A DNA stretch of 64,000 bases from assembly GCA_000753455.2 (NCBI GenBank), contig LM994670.1, positions 1,964,163 to 2,028,162 of the forward strand, written 5' to 3'. Each line of letters starts with the position of its first letter. Position 1 is the stretch's first letter. Both the position numbers and the translations under genes were made by a program. Positions 36,714-45,809 of the stretch are shown here, piece after piece. The notes under the pieces were generated by a model, which made no database searches, was not told the origin of the DNA, and saw nothing but the letters and a program-made list of their open reading frames with translations. This DNA comes from Clostridium jeddahitimonense. GTDB taxonomy: Bacteria > Bacillota > Clostridia > Clostridiales > Clostridiaceae.

Positions 36714-37460
36714 TTAACAAATACAAGTCTTTCTCTTGCGCCCTACTCTATTCATAGCAATTACTTTTTGGATATATTCTTCAGCAACTGGTACTTTGCA
36801 ACTAGTAGTTCCAAGTGATACATTAACTTTCCCTATATTTTTAGCAACTTCTAACGCTCTTTCATTTAATTCTTTTATATATGACCCCACACTTATTACA
36901 AAACTATTCATATTATATCTCACTTTATTTTTATTATTATGTATATCTGTTTCAATAATATTTAAAAGTTCTCTTATTTCATCCATATCAATTAAGTTAT
37001 CTTCGGTAATTGATATATAATTAGACATTGTGCTCCATCCACAAGATTCAATTATTTCATCATCTGATTTTATCCATTTTCTTGCAAGCTCAAGTGCAAA
37101 CTTACTTTCAGCTGCGACATTTGAAACTATAGATACTGCGATAGCATTACAATATGCCTTTTCTAACCAACCTTCTACCTCAGCTTTTGTTATACTTTTA
37201 GGATTTATAGATAATCCTGCTAAATACATAGCATCATAATTACCTGTATTGTATAATTCCCTTGCTAAAATATCATTTTTCTTAACATACTTAACTAACT
37301 TTTTCAGATCCCCTATTTTAGTTCCGTAAAATGGCTCCTGAATTCCATGCTTCATTAATACCTTTTTTATTTGATCTGAGCCTAATTCCTTTAATTTACC
37401 CATCATTGTCTCTAAATCAACATTTATAGTATCAAATTTCTTTTTATTCTCATTATTCAT
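36714..37460 (-). CDS. AlkD-like DNA alkylation repair protein
   Basis: A 248-residue protein built of HEAT-like helical repeats (VKKNDILARELYNTGNYDAMYLAGL, WLEKAYCNAIAVSIVSNVAAES, ARKWIKSDDEIIESCGWSTMSNYI), matching the PF08713 DNA alkylation repair family, whose members remove N3/N7-alkylated purines without base flipping. The C-terminal tail is basic with RVGRKRKTCIC. The start is odd: the clear AAGGAGG site is best spaced to an in-frame ATT at 37475, five codons before the ATG at 37460, which has only a weak GAG ahead. Confidence 0.82.
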   Translation of the reverse strand: MNNENKKKFDTINVDLETMMGKLKELGSDQIKKVLMKHGIQEPFYGTKIGDLKKLVKYVKKNDILARELYNTGNYDAMYLAGLSINPKSITKAEVEGWLEKAYCNAIAVSIVSNVAAESKFALELARKWIKSDDEIIESCGWSTMSNYISITEDNLIDMDEIRELLNIIETDIHNNKNKVRYNMNSFVISVGSYIKELNERALEVAKNIGKVNVSLGTTSCKVPVAEEYIQKVIAMNRVGRKRKTCIC

Positions 37461-37686
37461 CTCTAGTTTTTTAATAATTCATACCTCCTTAACTATTATT
37501 TTATAGATAAATAATAGCATAAATTAAGAAAAGGCATATAATAAATCTTTATTATTTATATATACTATCTTTTTTAATTCATTTCTGGCTCATCTTTATA
37601 CACACTGATATCCATTTAATCTTTTCATCAATTATTGGTTAAAATAAGATAAGTATTAAATCTTTTAGATAAAGGAGGTATTTTAA

Positions 37687-38391
37687 ATGGATTTTTTATA
37701 TAGTCAAGAGACACTTACAGCCATTGAGTGGGCACTTCGTGCTATTATTGCTTTTTTATTATTGTTGACTGTTGCAAAACTATTAGGCCAACGTTCCCTT
37801 TCTCAATTAAGATTACTAGATTTTGCTATTACTTTAGTAATTGGTAATATTATTGCCCATCCGTTATCTGATGAAAAACTTGGATTAGAAGGCTCTATAA
37901 TTACAACATTTATATTAGTTATCCTTTATCTTTGTGGAGTATTCATCACTATTAAATTCCCCTGTATTTCCAGATTTATCAATAACTCTCCAATTACAAT
38001 TATTCAAAATGGTGAAATCCTTTATAATAGATTAAAAAAGGCAAGAATATCAATTGACGTTTTATTAGAAGAATTACGTAAAGAAAAAGTAGATGACCTA
38101 AAAAAGGTATCCTTAGCCATTTGGGAACCCAATGGTAAATTTTCTGTTTTTTTATACCCAGAATATGAACCAATTACGCCTTCATCTTTGCATACTAAAA
38201 TGGAACCTTTTGATTTCCCAAGAACAATTATTAAAGAAGGAAAATTAAATTTCAATGAGATAAAAGAACTTCATAAAGATGAAGATTGGGTTGTTTCCAA
38301 ATTAAAAAATTCATATAACACCGATGTAAAAAACGTTTTGCTTGCCACACTTGATAATAAAGATAACCTAAAAATTTTTTTATATAAGTAA
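37687..38391 (+). CDS. DUF421 (YetF-like) membrane protein
   Basis: A 234-residue protein with three N-terminal membrane segments (residues about 12-90) followed by a soluble alpha/beta part. TVAKLLGQRSLSQLRLLDFAITLVIGNIIAHPL is the family signature segment (given here in two overlapping parts: TVAKLLGQRSLSQLRLL and DFAITLVIGNIIAHPL). Members such as YetF and YdfS of Bacillus are linked to spore germination and envelope functions, without a defined activity. AAAGGAGG lies before ATG. It is monocistronic with its own terminator. Confidence 0.87.
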   Translation: MDFLYSQETLTAIEWALRAIIAFLLLLTVAKLLGQRSLSQLRLLDFAITLVIGNIIAHPLSDEKLGLEGSIITTFILVILYLCGVFITIKFPCISRFINNSPITIIQNGEILYNRLKKARISIDVLLEELRKEKVDDLKKVSLAIWEPNGKFSVFLYPEYEPITPSSLHTKMEPFDFPRTIIKEGKLNFNEIKELHKDEDWVVSKLKNSYNTDVKNVLLATLDNKDNLKIFLYK

Positions 38392-38397
38392 TCAATT

Positions 38398-38440
38398 GAG
38401 GTTTAAAATATCTATTTATATACAGATTGGTTTAAACCTC
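38398..38440 (+). terminator. Terminator of the DUF421 gene
   Basis: GAGGTTTAAA and TTTAAACCTC arms followed by TTTTACTTTTT, seven bases after the stop. Confidence 0.75.
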
Positions 38441-38527
38441 TTTTACTTTTTGTACTTAGTATAATAGAAATTTATCAACTTTATCTTATTACCATAATCG
38501 AATAATATATTAAAATTTCAAAATATA

Positions 38528-39064
38528 CTATTCGATAATATAGGCACTAACAATTTCACCATAGTAAGCTGTGTGAAAATCTCTATTAGCCCCATGGAAT
38601 GAGCTTTCTACATCTTGTGGATAAAATCTGCTTTTATTTTCTTCTGTAATCCCATTCTCGTTTTGTTTTTGTTTATATATAACCTTACATTCAAGTGTTA
38701 GTGGAAGTTCTTTTATTCCTGGAACGGAAATAATATTAGGTGATTCAAGCGACAAGTTAAGTTCATTAATTTTATCAGTTACATGACCAGATTTTGTGCC
38801 GCAGGTTCCTAATATTTTTCTGTCAAACTCACCAATTGGTATATTTATAGTGAATTCAGGGTTCTTTTCAAGCTGGTGCTTCGTGAAACGATTCTCTCTT
38901 ACAAAAACTGTGAAAATCATCTTTCCCCATTCAATTCCTAAAGTTCCCCATGAAATAGTCATTGAATTAACTTTATCTCCTGCTTTTGTTGTTATCAAAA
39001 CGCCTGTTTTAATAGATTTCATAATTTCATTTGCATAATCAAATACTTCTATTTCTTTTTTCAT
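38528..39064 (-). CDS. Flavin reductase-like (DIM6/NTAB) protein
   Basis: A 178-residue FMN-binding split-barrel protein. GVLITTKAGDKVNSMTISWG, GIEWGKMIFTVFVRENRFT and FTINIPIGEFDRKILGTCG are the characteristic segments. Such proteins bind FMN and reduce flavins or quinone-like substrates. It is encoded divergently from an HxlR regulator (39170-39487) with the operator candidate at 39124-39148 between them, repeating the arrangement of the nitroreductase/HxlR pair at 23557-24650. GGAGG precedes ATG. Confidence 0.85.
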   Translation of the reverse strand: MKKEIEVFDYANEIMKSIKTGVLITTKAGDKVNSMTISWGTLGIEWGKMIFTVFVRENRFTKHQLEKNPEFTINIPIGEFDRKILGTCGTKSGHVTDKINELNLSLESPNIISVPGIKELPLTLECKVIYKQKQNENGITEENKSRFYPQDVESSFHGANRDFHTAYYGEIVSAYIIE

Positions 39065-39123
39065 AATACCATCCTCCTTGAAAATTTCTTATCTCTATGA
39101 TAAATTAATATAATATTATTAAC

Positions 39124-39148
39124 AAGTATGTACTTTTTAGTTAGATAC
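39124..39148. promoter_or_regulatory. HxlR operator candidate, copy 2
   Basis: AAGTA-TGT-ACTTTT-TA-GTT-AGA-TAC aligns without gaps to the element at 24240-24264 (about 18 of 25 columns identical). It lies 22 bases before the HxlR start. Confidence 0.6.
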
Positions 39149-39169
39149 TATCAAAAAGGAGAGTAAGGT

Positions 39170-39487
39170 ATGGATAATGATGTTAATGTTAAACCATTTG
39201 CTTATGCAATGTCTTTAATTGAAGGTAAATGGAAAATGCACATATTATTTTGGCTTTGGAAAAAACAAATTCTTAGATATGGTGAATTAAAACGTTCACT
39301 TGAGACAATTACTCACAAAATGCTTAGTACACAATTGAAAGAATTAGAAGCAGATAATTTAATTATCCGCAAAGAATATCCTCAAGTCCCTCCAAAAGTA
39401 GAATACTCTCTATCCGAAAGAGGATTAACAATTATGCCTGTTCTACAATGTTTGTGTGAATGGGGTAATAATCATATCGATGATTAA
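39170..39487 (+). CDS. HxlR-family winged-helix regulator (second)
   Basis: A 105-residue regulator with FAYAMSLIEGKWKMHILFWLWK, RYGELKRSLETITHKMLSTQLKEL split across the DNA-binding helices, and the wing PQVPPKVEYSLSERG. Unlike the protein at 24315 it lacks an N-terminal Cys before the first helix; its only cysteine is near the C-terminus (LQCLCEWG has two). It should control the divergent flavin reductase gene. AAAGGAGAG precedes ATG. Confidence 0.9.
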   Translation: MDNDVNVKPFAYAMSLIEGKWKMHILFWLWKKQILRYGELKRSLETITHKMLSTQLKELEADNLIIRKEYPQVPPKVEYSLSERGLTIMPVLQCLCEWGNNHIDD

Positions 39488-39504
39488 TATTATTTAGGCT
39501 TTTA

Positions 39505-40287
39505 TTACGATAATGCTACATCCAATATCATCATAATCACAAAACCTACAGCAAAGCCAATTGTACTTATATTTGAATGATTTCCAATAGATGCTTCTGG
39601 AATTAATTCTTCTACTACAACATAAATCATAGCTCCTGCTGCAAAAGAAAGAAGATAAGGCATTACAGGTGTAAGAACGCTTGAGAAGACAATTGTTAAA
39701 ATTGCACCTATAGGTTCAACCACTCCAGATAAAAAACCACTTAAAAATGCTTTTCCCTTGCTCATTCCTTCCCCTCTTAAAGGCATTGATATTATAGCCC
39801 CCTCCGGGAAATTTTGAATTGCGATACCTATTGAAAGAGCAAATGCTCCTGCAAGAGTTATCGCCTCTCCATTATTCATAACACCTGCAAAAACAATCCC
39901 TACTGCCATTCCTTCTGGAATATTGTGAAGAACAACAGCCAATACAAGCATAGTTGTTTTTCTTAACTTTTCACTTTTTACACCTTCAGGTTTATCATTA
40001 TCCAAATGAAGATGAGGAATAATTTTATCTAAAATAAGCATAAATGCTATCCCTATTAAAACTCCAACTGCTGCCGGGAAAAAAGCAAACTTCCCCAGAT
40101 TCTTACTCATATCTATTGATGGTATAATTAATGACCATATAGATGCAGCAATCATTACTCCTGATGCAAATCCTAGGAGTCCTTTATTTACCAATTCATT
40201 TATCTCTTTTTTCATTATAAAAACACAAGAAGCACCTAATGCAGTACCTAAAAGTGGTATCAAAATACCAATAAATATATTTTCCAT
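39505..40287 (-). CDS. zupT: ZIP-family metal transporter
   Basis: A 260-residue membrane protein with eight hydrophobic segments. HNIPEGMAVGIVF and QNFPEGAIISMPL are the paired metal-binding helices 4 and 5, and a His-containing loop (IIPHLHLDNDKPEG) lies between helices 3 and 4, as in GufA/ZupT-type importers of zinc and other divalent ions. I chose ATG at 40287, preceded by an unusual run of eight G serving as ribosome binding site. A pair of direct repeats upstream (40315-40359) may be the site of a metal regulator. Confidence 0.9.
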   Translation of the reverse strand: MENIFIGILIPLLGTALGASCVFIMKKEINELVNKGLLGFASGVMIAASIWSLIIPSIDMSKNLGKFAFFPAAVGVLIGIAFMLILDKIIPHLHLDNDKPEGVKSEKLRKTTMLVLAVVLHNIPEGMAVGIVFAGVMNNGEAITLAGAFALSIGIAIQNFPEGAIISMPLRGEGMSKGKAFLSGFLSGVVEPIGAILTIVFSSVLTPVMPYLLSFAAGAMIYVVVEELIPEASIGNHSNISTIGFAVGFVIMMILDVALS

Positions 40288-40314
40288 AAATTCCCCCCCC
40301 ATTTTATTGTGGCC

Positions 40315-40359
40315 CTACTAATATATTATATAACATACTACTAATGTATTATTATATAA
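40315..40359 (-). repeat. Direct repeats in the ZIP promoter region
   Basis: CTACTAATATATTATATAA (40315-40333) and CTACTAATGTATTATTATATAA (40338-40359) repeat with a 23-base period. On the minus strand both carry TATAAT-like sequence, so the repeat covers the probable -10 and upstream region. Confidence 0.6.
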
Positions 40360-40452
40360 TAAGGATTATTCATTAAAGTTTTTGCTGCAAACCACCAAAT
40401 TTCTGATTCTAATATATGTGTTCCTTAAATATTTATCCCAATTGTTTCATAT

Positions 40453-40486
40453 AAAAAAGCTACAGATTTATACTGTAGCTTTTTTT
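40453..40486. terminator. Terminator downstream of the unknown membrane protein gene
   Basis: AAAAAAGCTACAG and CTGTAGCTTTTTT, a perfect stem with A and T flanks, 18 bases after the stop at 40505; also usable from the opposite side. Confidence 0.85.
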
Positions 40487-40504
40487 AATAATGTATAATA
40501 CTAT

Positions 40505-41383
40505 CTATATTCTTTTTACCTCTACAACTTTTTTAGATAGTCCTCCATGGATAAGCTTAAGGCCATCACCTTCATTGTACCCACAGTAATCATCTACCTT
40601 GAATTTTATCTCTCTCTTATTAAAAAAGTCAGTAACATAAACCTCATAGTATATTCTTCTAGACCTTTTCCCTCTCTCCTTCATTATAATGCCTGTACAT
40701 ATTCCTTTAGTTTCTGTATATAATCCAAAAAACATATCTAAAATATATATAATATCTGATATTAAAAATACCAAAATAATAATTAGCATAGGAATTCCTT
40801 GTATTGTAAAATCTTTAGTAAATAGTAATATAAATATAATTGAAAACCAATTAATATGTCTCACTCTTTCAGAAAAACTTACTGACACATGCGGTACTAA
40901 CATTGGTTTAATCCTCCATAAAAAACCACCTTCTTCATATGAAGCTTTATTATGAAATTCTCTCCAGTTTTTCTGAGTTTCAGTAAGAGTCGTAACAGTT
41001 CTACTTTTACTTTTAAACATATACCAATTTATATATGCAACATACATAATTATTGATGAAATAAATATACTGTTATTTTTCACAATCAAAAGTGCAAATA
41101 TTATGTATCCTATAAAAATAATATTTAATAGCTTCATTCCATACATCTTTTTATTAAGTTCATCCTTTTCTTCCTCAGAAAGTTCTCTCTGTCTAGTAAG
41201 AAAATTAAAAAGACAGCAGATTAACACACTAAACACAGTAAAGACATTACAACTATTAACAATCTCCAAAGTTGAATAGGCGTCTGTACTTATAAAATAT
41301 GTAAAATTGGTAGCTATATTTATCACTATAGGAAATACAGCAAAAAATATAAAATTCTCAATCCCTCTTTTTTCAGACCACAT
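40505..41383 (-). CDS. Unrecognised membrane protein
   Basis: I do not recognise this 292-residue protein. It has about six hydrophobic segments: two before residue 65, two between 85 and 125, and two between 175 and 220. A polar loop (LTRQRELSEEEKDELNKK) separates the first pairs. The C-terminal about 75 residues (GICTGIIMKERGKRSRRIYYEVYVTDFF, ending GLSKKVVEVKRI) look like a soluble small beta-barrel. Such an arrangement recalls DUF3592 proteins, but this is only a resemblance. I chose the second ATG (41383), seven bases behind AGAGGAG. It is monocistronic. Confidence 0.65.
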   Translation of the reverse strand: MWSEKRGIENFIFFAVFPIVINIATNFTYFISTDAYSTLEIVNSCNVFTVFSVLICCLFNFLTRQRELSEEEKDELNKKMYGMKLLNIIFIGYIIFALLIVKNNSIFISSIIMYVAYINWYMFKSKSRTVTTLTETQKNWREFHNKASYEEGGFLWRIKPMLVPHVSVSFSERVRHINWFSIIFILLFTKDFTIQGIPMLIIILVFLISDIIYILDMFFGLYTETKGICTGIIMKERGKRSRRIYYEVYVTDFFNKREIKFKVDDYCGYNEGDGLKLIHGGLSKKVVEVKRI

Positions 41384-41609
41384 ATCCATGCTCCTCTCTT
41401 TTGTAAATTAGTATTATTTATATTATACTAAAAAAAGCTCACTAATAAAATCCATATATTCTTCTCAAAAAAACTATGACTTTTCATTATTTAAAGTTAA
41501 TAACTACATTTTTCTTTTTTATGTCATCTATCTGTAACCCTTTTGTAACAAACTTTAAAAATATATATCTTATAATTAATCTGAAATTTATTAATATGAG
41601 GGAAATACG

Positions 41610-42422
41610 ATGGGAAGAAAAATATTGTTAATAGTAACTTTAATAACAGCTTTTTATGTTACGTCTGCATTTATTACAGGTATGGTAAGTGGAGTCTTTA
41701 AAAGTAAAAGCTCTCCTGGAAAAGATTATCTTGCCCAATTAGAAAGTAAATCTTTAGATGATATCCAAGATAAGATAGATTCGTATCAAAATCAACTTTT
41801 AAAGGAGAATAGTAAGAGCACAGAAAACACTACTACTGACACTTCAAATAATCAAAACTCTGCTAATGCTGATATTAATTACGCTAAGTACTATGAAAAT
41901 ACTGTTTTTATGGGTGATTCTATAACTGAATCATTATCTGAATTTGAAATTCTTGATAGTTATAACGTAATCTCAAATAAAGGTGATACTGTAGTAAAAG
42001 CTATGCTGAATATAGACAAGCTTCAAGGTATAAATCCTAAAAACTTAGTTTTATTATATGGGATGAATGACGTTATTGAATTTGATATTAATTTATCTGG
42101 ACAAGACTCTAATACCTTTAAGGAAAAGTATATTGAGCTTATTAATTCAATAAAAGCAGTATTGCCAAAAACAAATATTTATTTAATATCTCCATTGCCT
42201 GTAATGGCTAATGCAGTAGATACAAATTATAGATTAACTAATGAGAACTTAAATGAATTTAGGTCAAAGGTTAATGAAGTTGCCAATGTTACTGGTAGCA
42301 CTTATATAGATTTAGCTAGCATAATAGACGGAAAAGATTATCTACATGAACAAGATGGAATTCACTATAAATATGATTTTTATCCTCTAATGTTAGATCA
42401 TCTTACTGATTATATAAAGTAA
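41610..42422 (+). CDS. SGNH/GDSL hydrolase, membrane-anchored
   Basis: A 270-residue protein with an N-terminal membrane anchor (residues 4-28), a Ser/Thr/Asn-rich linker to about 88, and an SGNH domain. Block I is FMGDSITESL with Ser104, block II Gly125, block III GMNDV with Asn153, and block V DGIHY with Asp249 and His252. It probably acts outside the membrane as an acetyl esterase or acetyltransferase on a surface polymer. It opens a four-gene operon with DUF4358, MBOAT and DHHW proteins, the typical partners for O-acetylation. Confidence 0.88.
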   Translation: MGRKILLIVTLITAFYVTSAFITGMVSGVFKSKSSPGKDYLAQLESKSLDDIQDKIDSYQNQLLKENSKSTENTTTDTSNNQNSANADINYAKYYENTVFMGDSITESLSEFEILDSYNVISNKGDTVVKAMLNIDKLQGINPKNLVLLYGMNDVIEFDINLSGQDSNTFKEKYIELINSIKAVLPKTNIYLISPLPVMANAVDTNYRLTNENLNEFRSKVNEVANVTGSTYIDLASIIDGKDYLHEQDGIHYKYDFYPLMLDHLTDYIK

Positions 42423-42535
42423 ACTATAAGTTGGCTATATAGCTTAAAACTTTCATAATCGCTAAGCTTGTGAATATCATTATTATCATTACATTTATTA
42501 TAGTTATATTATTAAGTTTTCAGTGAGGATTAAAT

Positions 42536-43045
42536 ATGATACATGAACATAAAAAAACGAATTTAAATAACCGCAAGAAATATAGAAAATATTATTTAAT
42601 TGAGATTGCTATACTTATAGTTTTATTTATAGGTTTATACCCTGTGCTAAATGTTAAAACTGCTAGTATTGCTGCAATTAAAAGTGATTTAGAAGAGAAT
42701 ATAAACTTGGATTTTGTAAATGTTGGAGATAAAAAAACATTAAAAAATCTATATTATATTAATAGTAATGATATTGAAGATTTCATTTCTTATTCACCTA
42801 AGAGTAATATGGATGTTGAAGAAATATTAGTCTTAAAGGTTAAGGAAGATACCGATATATCTGAAATAAAATCAAAAATTAATAAAAGACTACAAAAGCA
42901 AGGAGAAAGCTTTAAAAACTATAGGCCGGAAAAATATAATATTATTGAAAATGCTGTATTAGAAGAAGAAGGACAATATTTGATATTTATTGTATCTGAA
43001 AATGTTTCATCTATACACAAAATAATTAAAGATAACTTTAAATAA
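42536..43045 (+). CDS. DUF4358 lipid-free membrane-anchored protein
   Basis: A 169-residue protein with a single N-terminal membrane segment (about 21-41) and an extracytoplasmic domain. ILVLKVKEDTDISEIKSKINKRL and FIVSENVSSIHKIIKDNF are typical of DUF4358, a family found with alginate-acetylase-like MBOAT operons in Firmicutes. Function is unknown; location suggests an accessory role in surface polymer acetylation. GTGAGG precedes ATG. Confidence 0.8.
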   Translation: MIHEHKKTNLNNRKKYRKYYLIEIAILIVLFIGLYPVLNVKTASIAAIKSDLEENINLDFVNVGDKKTLKNLYYINSNDIEDFISYSPKSNMDVEEILVLKVKEDTDISEIKSKINKRLQKQGESFKNYRPEKYNIIENAVLEEEGQYLIFIVSENVSSIHKIIKDNFK

Positions 43046-43068
43046 AGAAGTAATTGGAGTGAGTCACT

Positions 43069-44475
43069 ATGGTTTTTAGTAGTTTAATTTTTATATTTAT
43101 ATTTTTACCACTAGTTTTAGTAAGTTATTATATCGTACCTAAAAGGTTTAAAAATACTATTATACTTTTAGCTAGTTTAATCTTCTATGCCTGGGGAGAA
43201 CCTGTATATGTACTACTTATTATAGTATCAATACTTATAAATTATTTCGGAGCCTTATTAATTAGAAAATATATTAGTGACAAGGAGAAGTCTAAATTTA
43301 TTTTTATAACAGTACTACTTATAGACATAAGTGTGCTTTTCTTCTTTAAATATTATGGATTTGCTATAGAAAGCTTAGGTTCTATTTTAGGCGTAAATTT
43401 ACAGGTTAAAAGTATTGCTCTGCCACTTGGAGTATCATTTTATACTTTCCAACAAATCTCTTATATAGCTGATATTTATATGCAAAGGGTAAAACCCCAA
43501 AAGAACTTAATAGATTTTGCAGCCTATATTACAATGTTTCCACAGCTTATTGCAGGACCTATTGTTAACTATAACGATATATACAAACAGCTTGCTAACA
43601 GAAAAGAAAGTATCTCTAAGTTTGGAGAAGGAGTTCAAAGATTTATTATTGGTTTAGGTAAAAAGGTAATACTTGCAAATAATATAGGACTAATTTGGTC
43701 ACAAGTAAAGGAGATACCTTTAAATGATCTATCAGTTGTATTAGCTTGGATAGGCATAATTGCTTTTACCCTTCAAATATACTTTGACTTTAGTGGATAT
43801 TCAGATATGGCAATAGGTCTTGCTAAAATGTTTGGCTTTGACTTTTTAGAAAACTTTGATTACCCATATATCTCAAAAAGTATAACTGAATTTTGGAGAA
43901 GATGGCATATGTCCTTAGGTGGATGGTTCAGAGAATATATCTATATTCCACTAAGTGGAAATAAGAAAGGTACACTTATTCAAGTTAGAAACTTATTTGT
44001 TGTGTGGTTTGCAACAGGATTATGGCATGGAGCAAGCACTAATTTTATAGTTTGGGGCTTATATTTTGGAGTAATTCTACTTATAGAAAAATTATACTTA
44101 AAGGATTTACTAAAAAGAATCCCTACTATATTTTCACATATATATACATTAATAATTGTAATCATAGGATGGGTTATTTTTGATATGAATACACTTCCTG
44201 CTGCAGGTCACTATATTAAAATAATGTTTGGACTTGGTAGTAACATATTTATTGATAATATGGCTAAATACATCTTAAGTACTAATTTTATCATTCTACT
44301 TTTAGGATTAATCTGTAGTACAAAATTAATTAAAAATTATACTAATAAACTTAAATCTACCTTAAAAGAAAAGGACGTATTTTTAGTAGCATCAATTAAC
44401 TTATTAATTTTAATAATCTCTACTGCTTATTTGGTAGGGGCAAGCTATAATCCTTTCCTATACTTTAGGTTCTAA
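43069..44475 (+). CDS. MBOAT-family O-acyltransferase (AlgI/PatA-like)
   Basis: A 468-residue multi-pass protein. YVPKRFKN-type start (VVPKRFKNTIILLASLIFY is the real local form: IVPKRFKNTIILL), QRVKPQKNLIDFAAYITMFPQL, FWRRWHMSLGGWFREYIYIPL and GLWHGASTNFIVWGLYFG are diagnostic of the AlgI/PatA/DltB group; the active His is in LWHGAS. It moves acetyl groups across the membrane to the outside acceptors. It starts 23 bases after the DUF4358 gene and is followed by the DHHW gene after 15 bases. Confidence 0.93.
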   Translation: MVFSSLIFIFIFLPLVLVSYYIVPKRFKNTIILLASLIFYAWGEPVYVLLIIVSILINYFGALLIRKYISDKEKSKFIFITVLLIDISVLFFFKYYGFAIESLGSILGVNLQVKSIALPLGVSFYTFQQISYIADIYMQRVKPQKNLIDFAAYITMFPQLIAGPIVNYNDIYKQLANRKESISKFGEGVQRFIIGLGKKVILANNIGLIWSQVKEIPLNDLSVVLAWIGIIAFTLQIYFDFSGYSDMAIGLAKMFGFDFLENFDYPYISKSITEFWRRWHMSLGGWFREYIYIPLSGNKKGTLIQVRNLFVVWFATGLWHGASTNFIVWGLYFGVILLIEKLYLKDLLKRIPTIFSHIYTLIIVIIGWVIFDMNTLPAAGHYIKIMFGLGSNIFIDNMAKYILSTNFIILLLGLICSTKLIKNYTNKLKSTLKEKDVFLVASINLLILIISTAYLVGASYNPFLYFRF

Positions 44476-44490
44476 AAAGAAGGTGTTTTT

Positions 44491-45684
44491 ATGGAGAATC
44501 AAAAAATTGACTATAATTCTAAAACGAAAAAACAAAATAAAGGAAAATTTAAACGTAATAATAAAGCTCTAAATATACTTATGTCTTTGATATTCACAGG
44601 ATTTATTGTAATTGTAATACTTTTTAATCTTTTAAAGGTAGATAAAGCCTTCTCAGAAGAAGAAAATAGGCCACTAGCTACAATGCCTAAGTTTACAATA
44701 AAAAGCTTCTTAAGTGGAGAGTTCACTGTGGAATATACGAAGTATGTAGAAGATAATTTTGCTGGCAAAAAAGGCTTTATCAGTATTAAGTCTAATTTAG
44801 AAAAGCTAGAAGGTAAAAATGAAAGTAACTCTATTTTTATTGGTAAAGATGGACAACTACTTCAAAGCTTTAAAGAAGGATCAGAGGAAGAAACTAACGC
44901 TAAAATAGCTGCTATAAACTCTTTTTATGAAAGACATAGCAACCTAAATACAAGCTTTATGTTAACACCTACAGCAACTAAAGTTCTTGAAGAAAAATTG
45001 CCTAAATATGCTCCTAATGATGATGAGTTAGATTACATAAATAATATTTTTTCTGGATTAAATAATAAAATTAATACTATAAATCCATATGAAGCTTTAA
45101 ATGAAAACAAGGATGAATATATCTTTTATAAAACAGACCATCACTGGACAAGTAAAGGTGCTTATATTGCTTACACAGCAATGTGTGAAAGTTTAGGATT
45201 AACACCAAGTCCTATTAATGAATTTGATGTTGTTAATGTTACTAATTCATTTTATGGAAGTCTATCTTCTAAAGTAGGTATAAAAGGAAAAAAAGCAGAC
45301 AGCATTGACGTATATATCCCTAAGGAATCAGACTTTGTTGTTAATTATGTAAATGAACAAAGGAAGAGTACAAGTCTCTTTGATAGCACCTACTTAGATA
45401 AAAAGGATAAATATGAAGTGTTTACTGGTGGAAATCACCCACTAATTAATATAAAAACCTTAGGTGATCCAAATAAGAGGTTATTAATTATTAAGGACTC
45501 TTTCGCAAATTGCTTCTTACCTTTTTTAACAGCTCACTATGGTGAAATTAATGTAGTTGATTTAAGGTATTATTATGATGACTTAGATAAATTAATTGAA
45601 AATAGAGAAATAACAGATGTACTGTTTTTATATAACGCTAATACTTTTAATAGCGATGATTCTATATTAAATATTGAAAATTAA
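44491..45684 (+). CDS. DHHW-family (AlgX/AlgJ-like) protein
   Basis: A 397-residue protein with a basic N-terminus, one membrane segment (about 28-48) and an extracytoplasmic SGNH-like domain. FYKTDHHWTSKGAY contains the DHHW motif, and IIKDSFANCFLPFL carries the nucleophile serine of the SGNH fold. In alginate and cell-wall acetylation such proteins accept acetyl groups from the MBOAT partner and transfer them to the polymer. It closes the operon and is followed by a strong terminator. The polymer modified here cannot be deduced. Confidence 0.9.
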   Translation: MENQKIDYNSKTKKQNKGKFKRNNKALNILMSLIFTGFIVIVILFNLLKVDKAFSEEENRPLATMPKFTIKSFLSGEFTVEYTKYVEDNFAGKKGFISIKSNLEKLEGKNESNSIFIGKDGQLLQSFKEGSEEETNAKIAAINSFYERHSNLNTSFMLTPTATKVLEEKLPKYAPNDDELDYINNIFSGLNNKINTINPYEALNENKDEYIFYKTDHHWTSKGAYIAYTAMCESLGLTPSPINEFDVVNVTNSFYGSLSSKVGIKGKKADSIDVYIPKESDFVVNYVNEQRKSTSLFDSTYLDKKDKYEVFTGGNHPLINIKTLGDPNKRLLIIKDSFANCFLPFLTAHYGEINVVDLRYYYDDLDKLIENREITDVLFLYNANTFNSDDSILNIEN

Positions 45685-45701
45685 ATTGCTTCCTGCTAAA
45701 A

Positions 45702-45759
45702 AAGTCAGATTAAATCCCTTCATTAGTATTGTTTTTAATAAGGTAATTTAATCTGACTT
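45702..45759 (+). terminator. Terminator of the O-acetylation operon
   Basis: AAAGTCAGATTAAAT and ATTTAATCTGACTT arms around a 30-base loop, followed by ATATTTTTC, 17 bases after the stop. Confidence 0.75.
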
Positions 45760-45809
45760 ATATTTTTCATAGGACAACGTCTAAGTATATGCCCAATCTT
45801 CTATTACTT

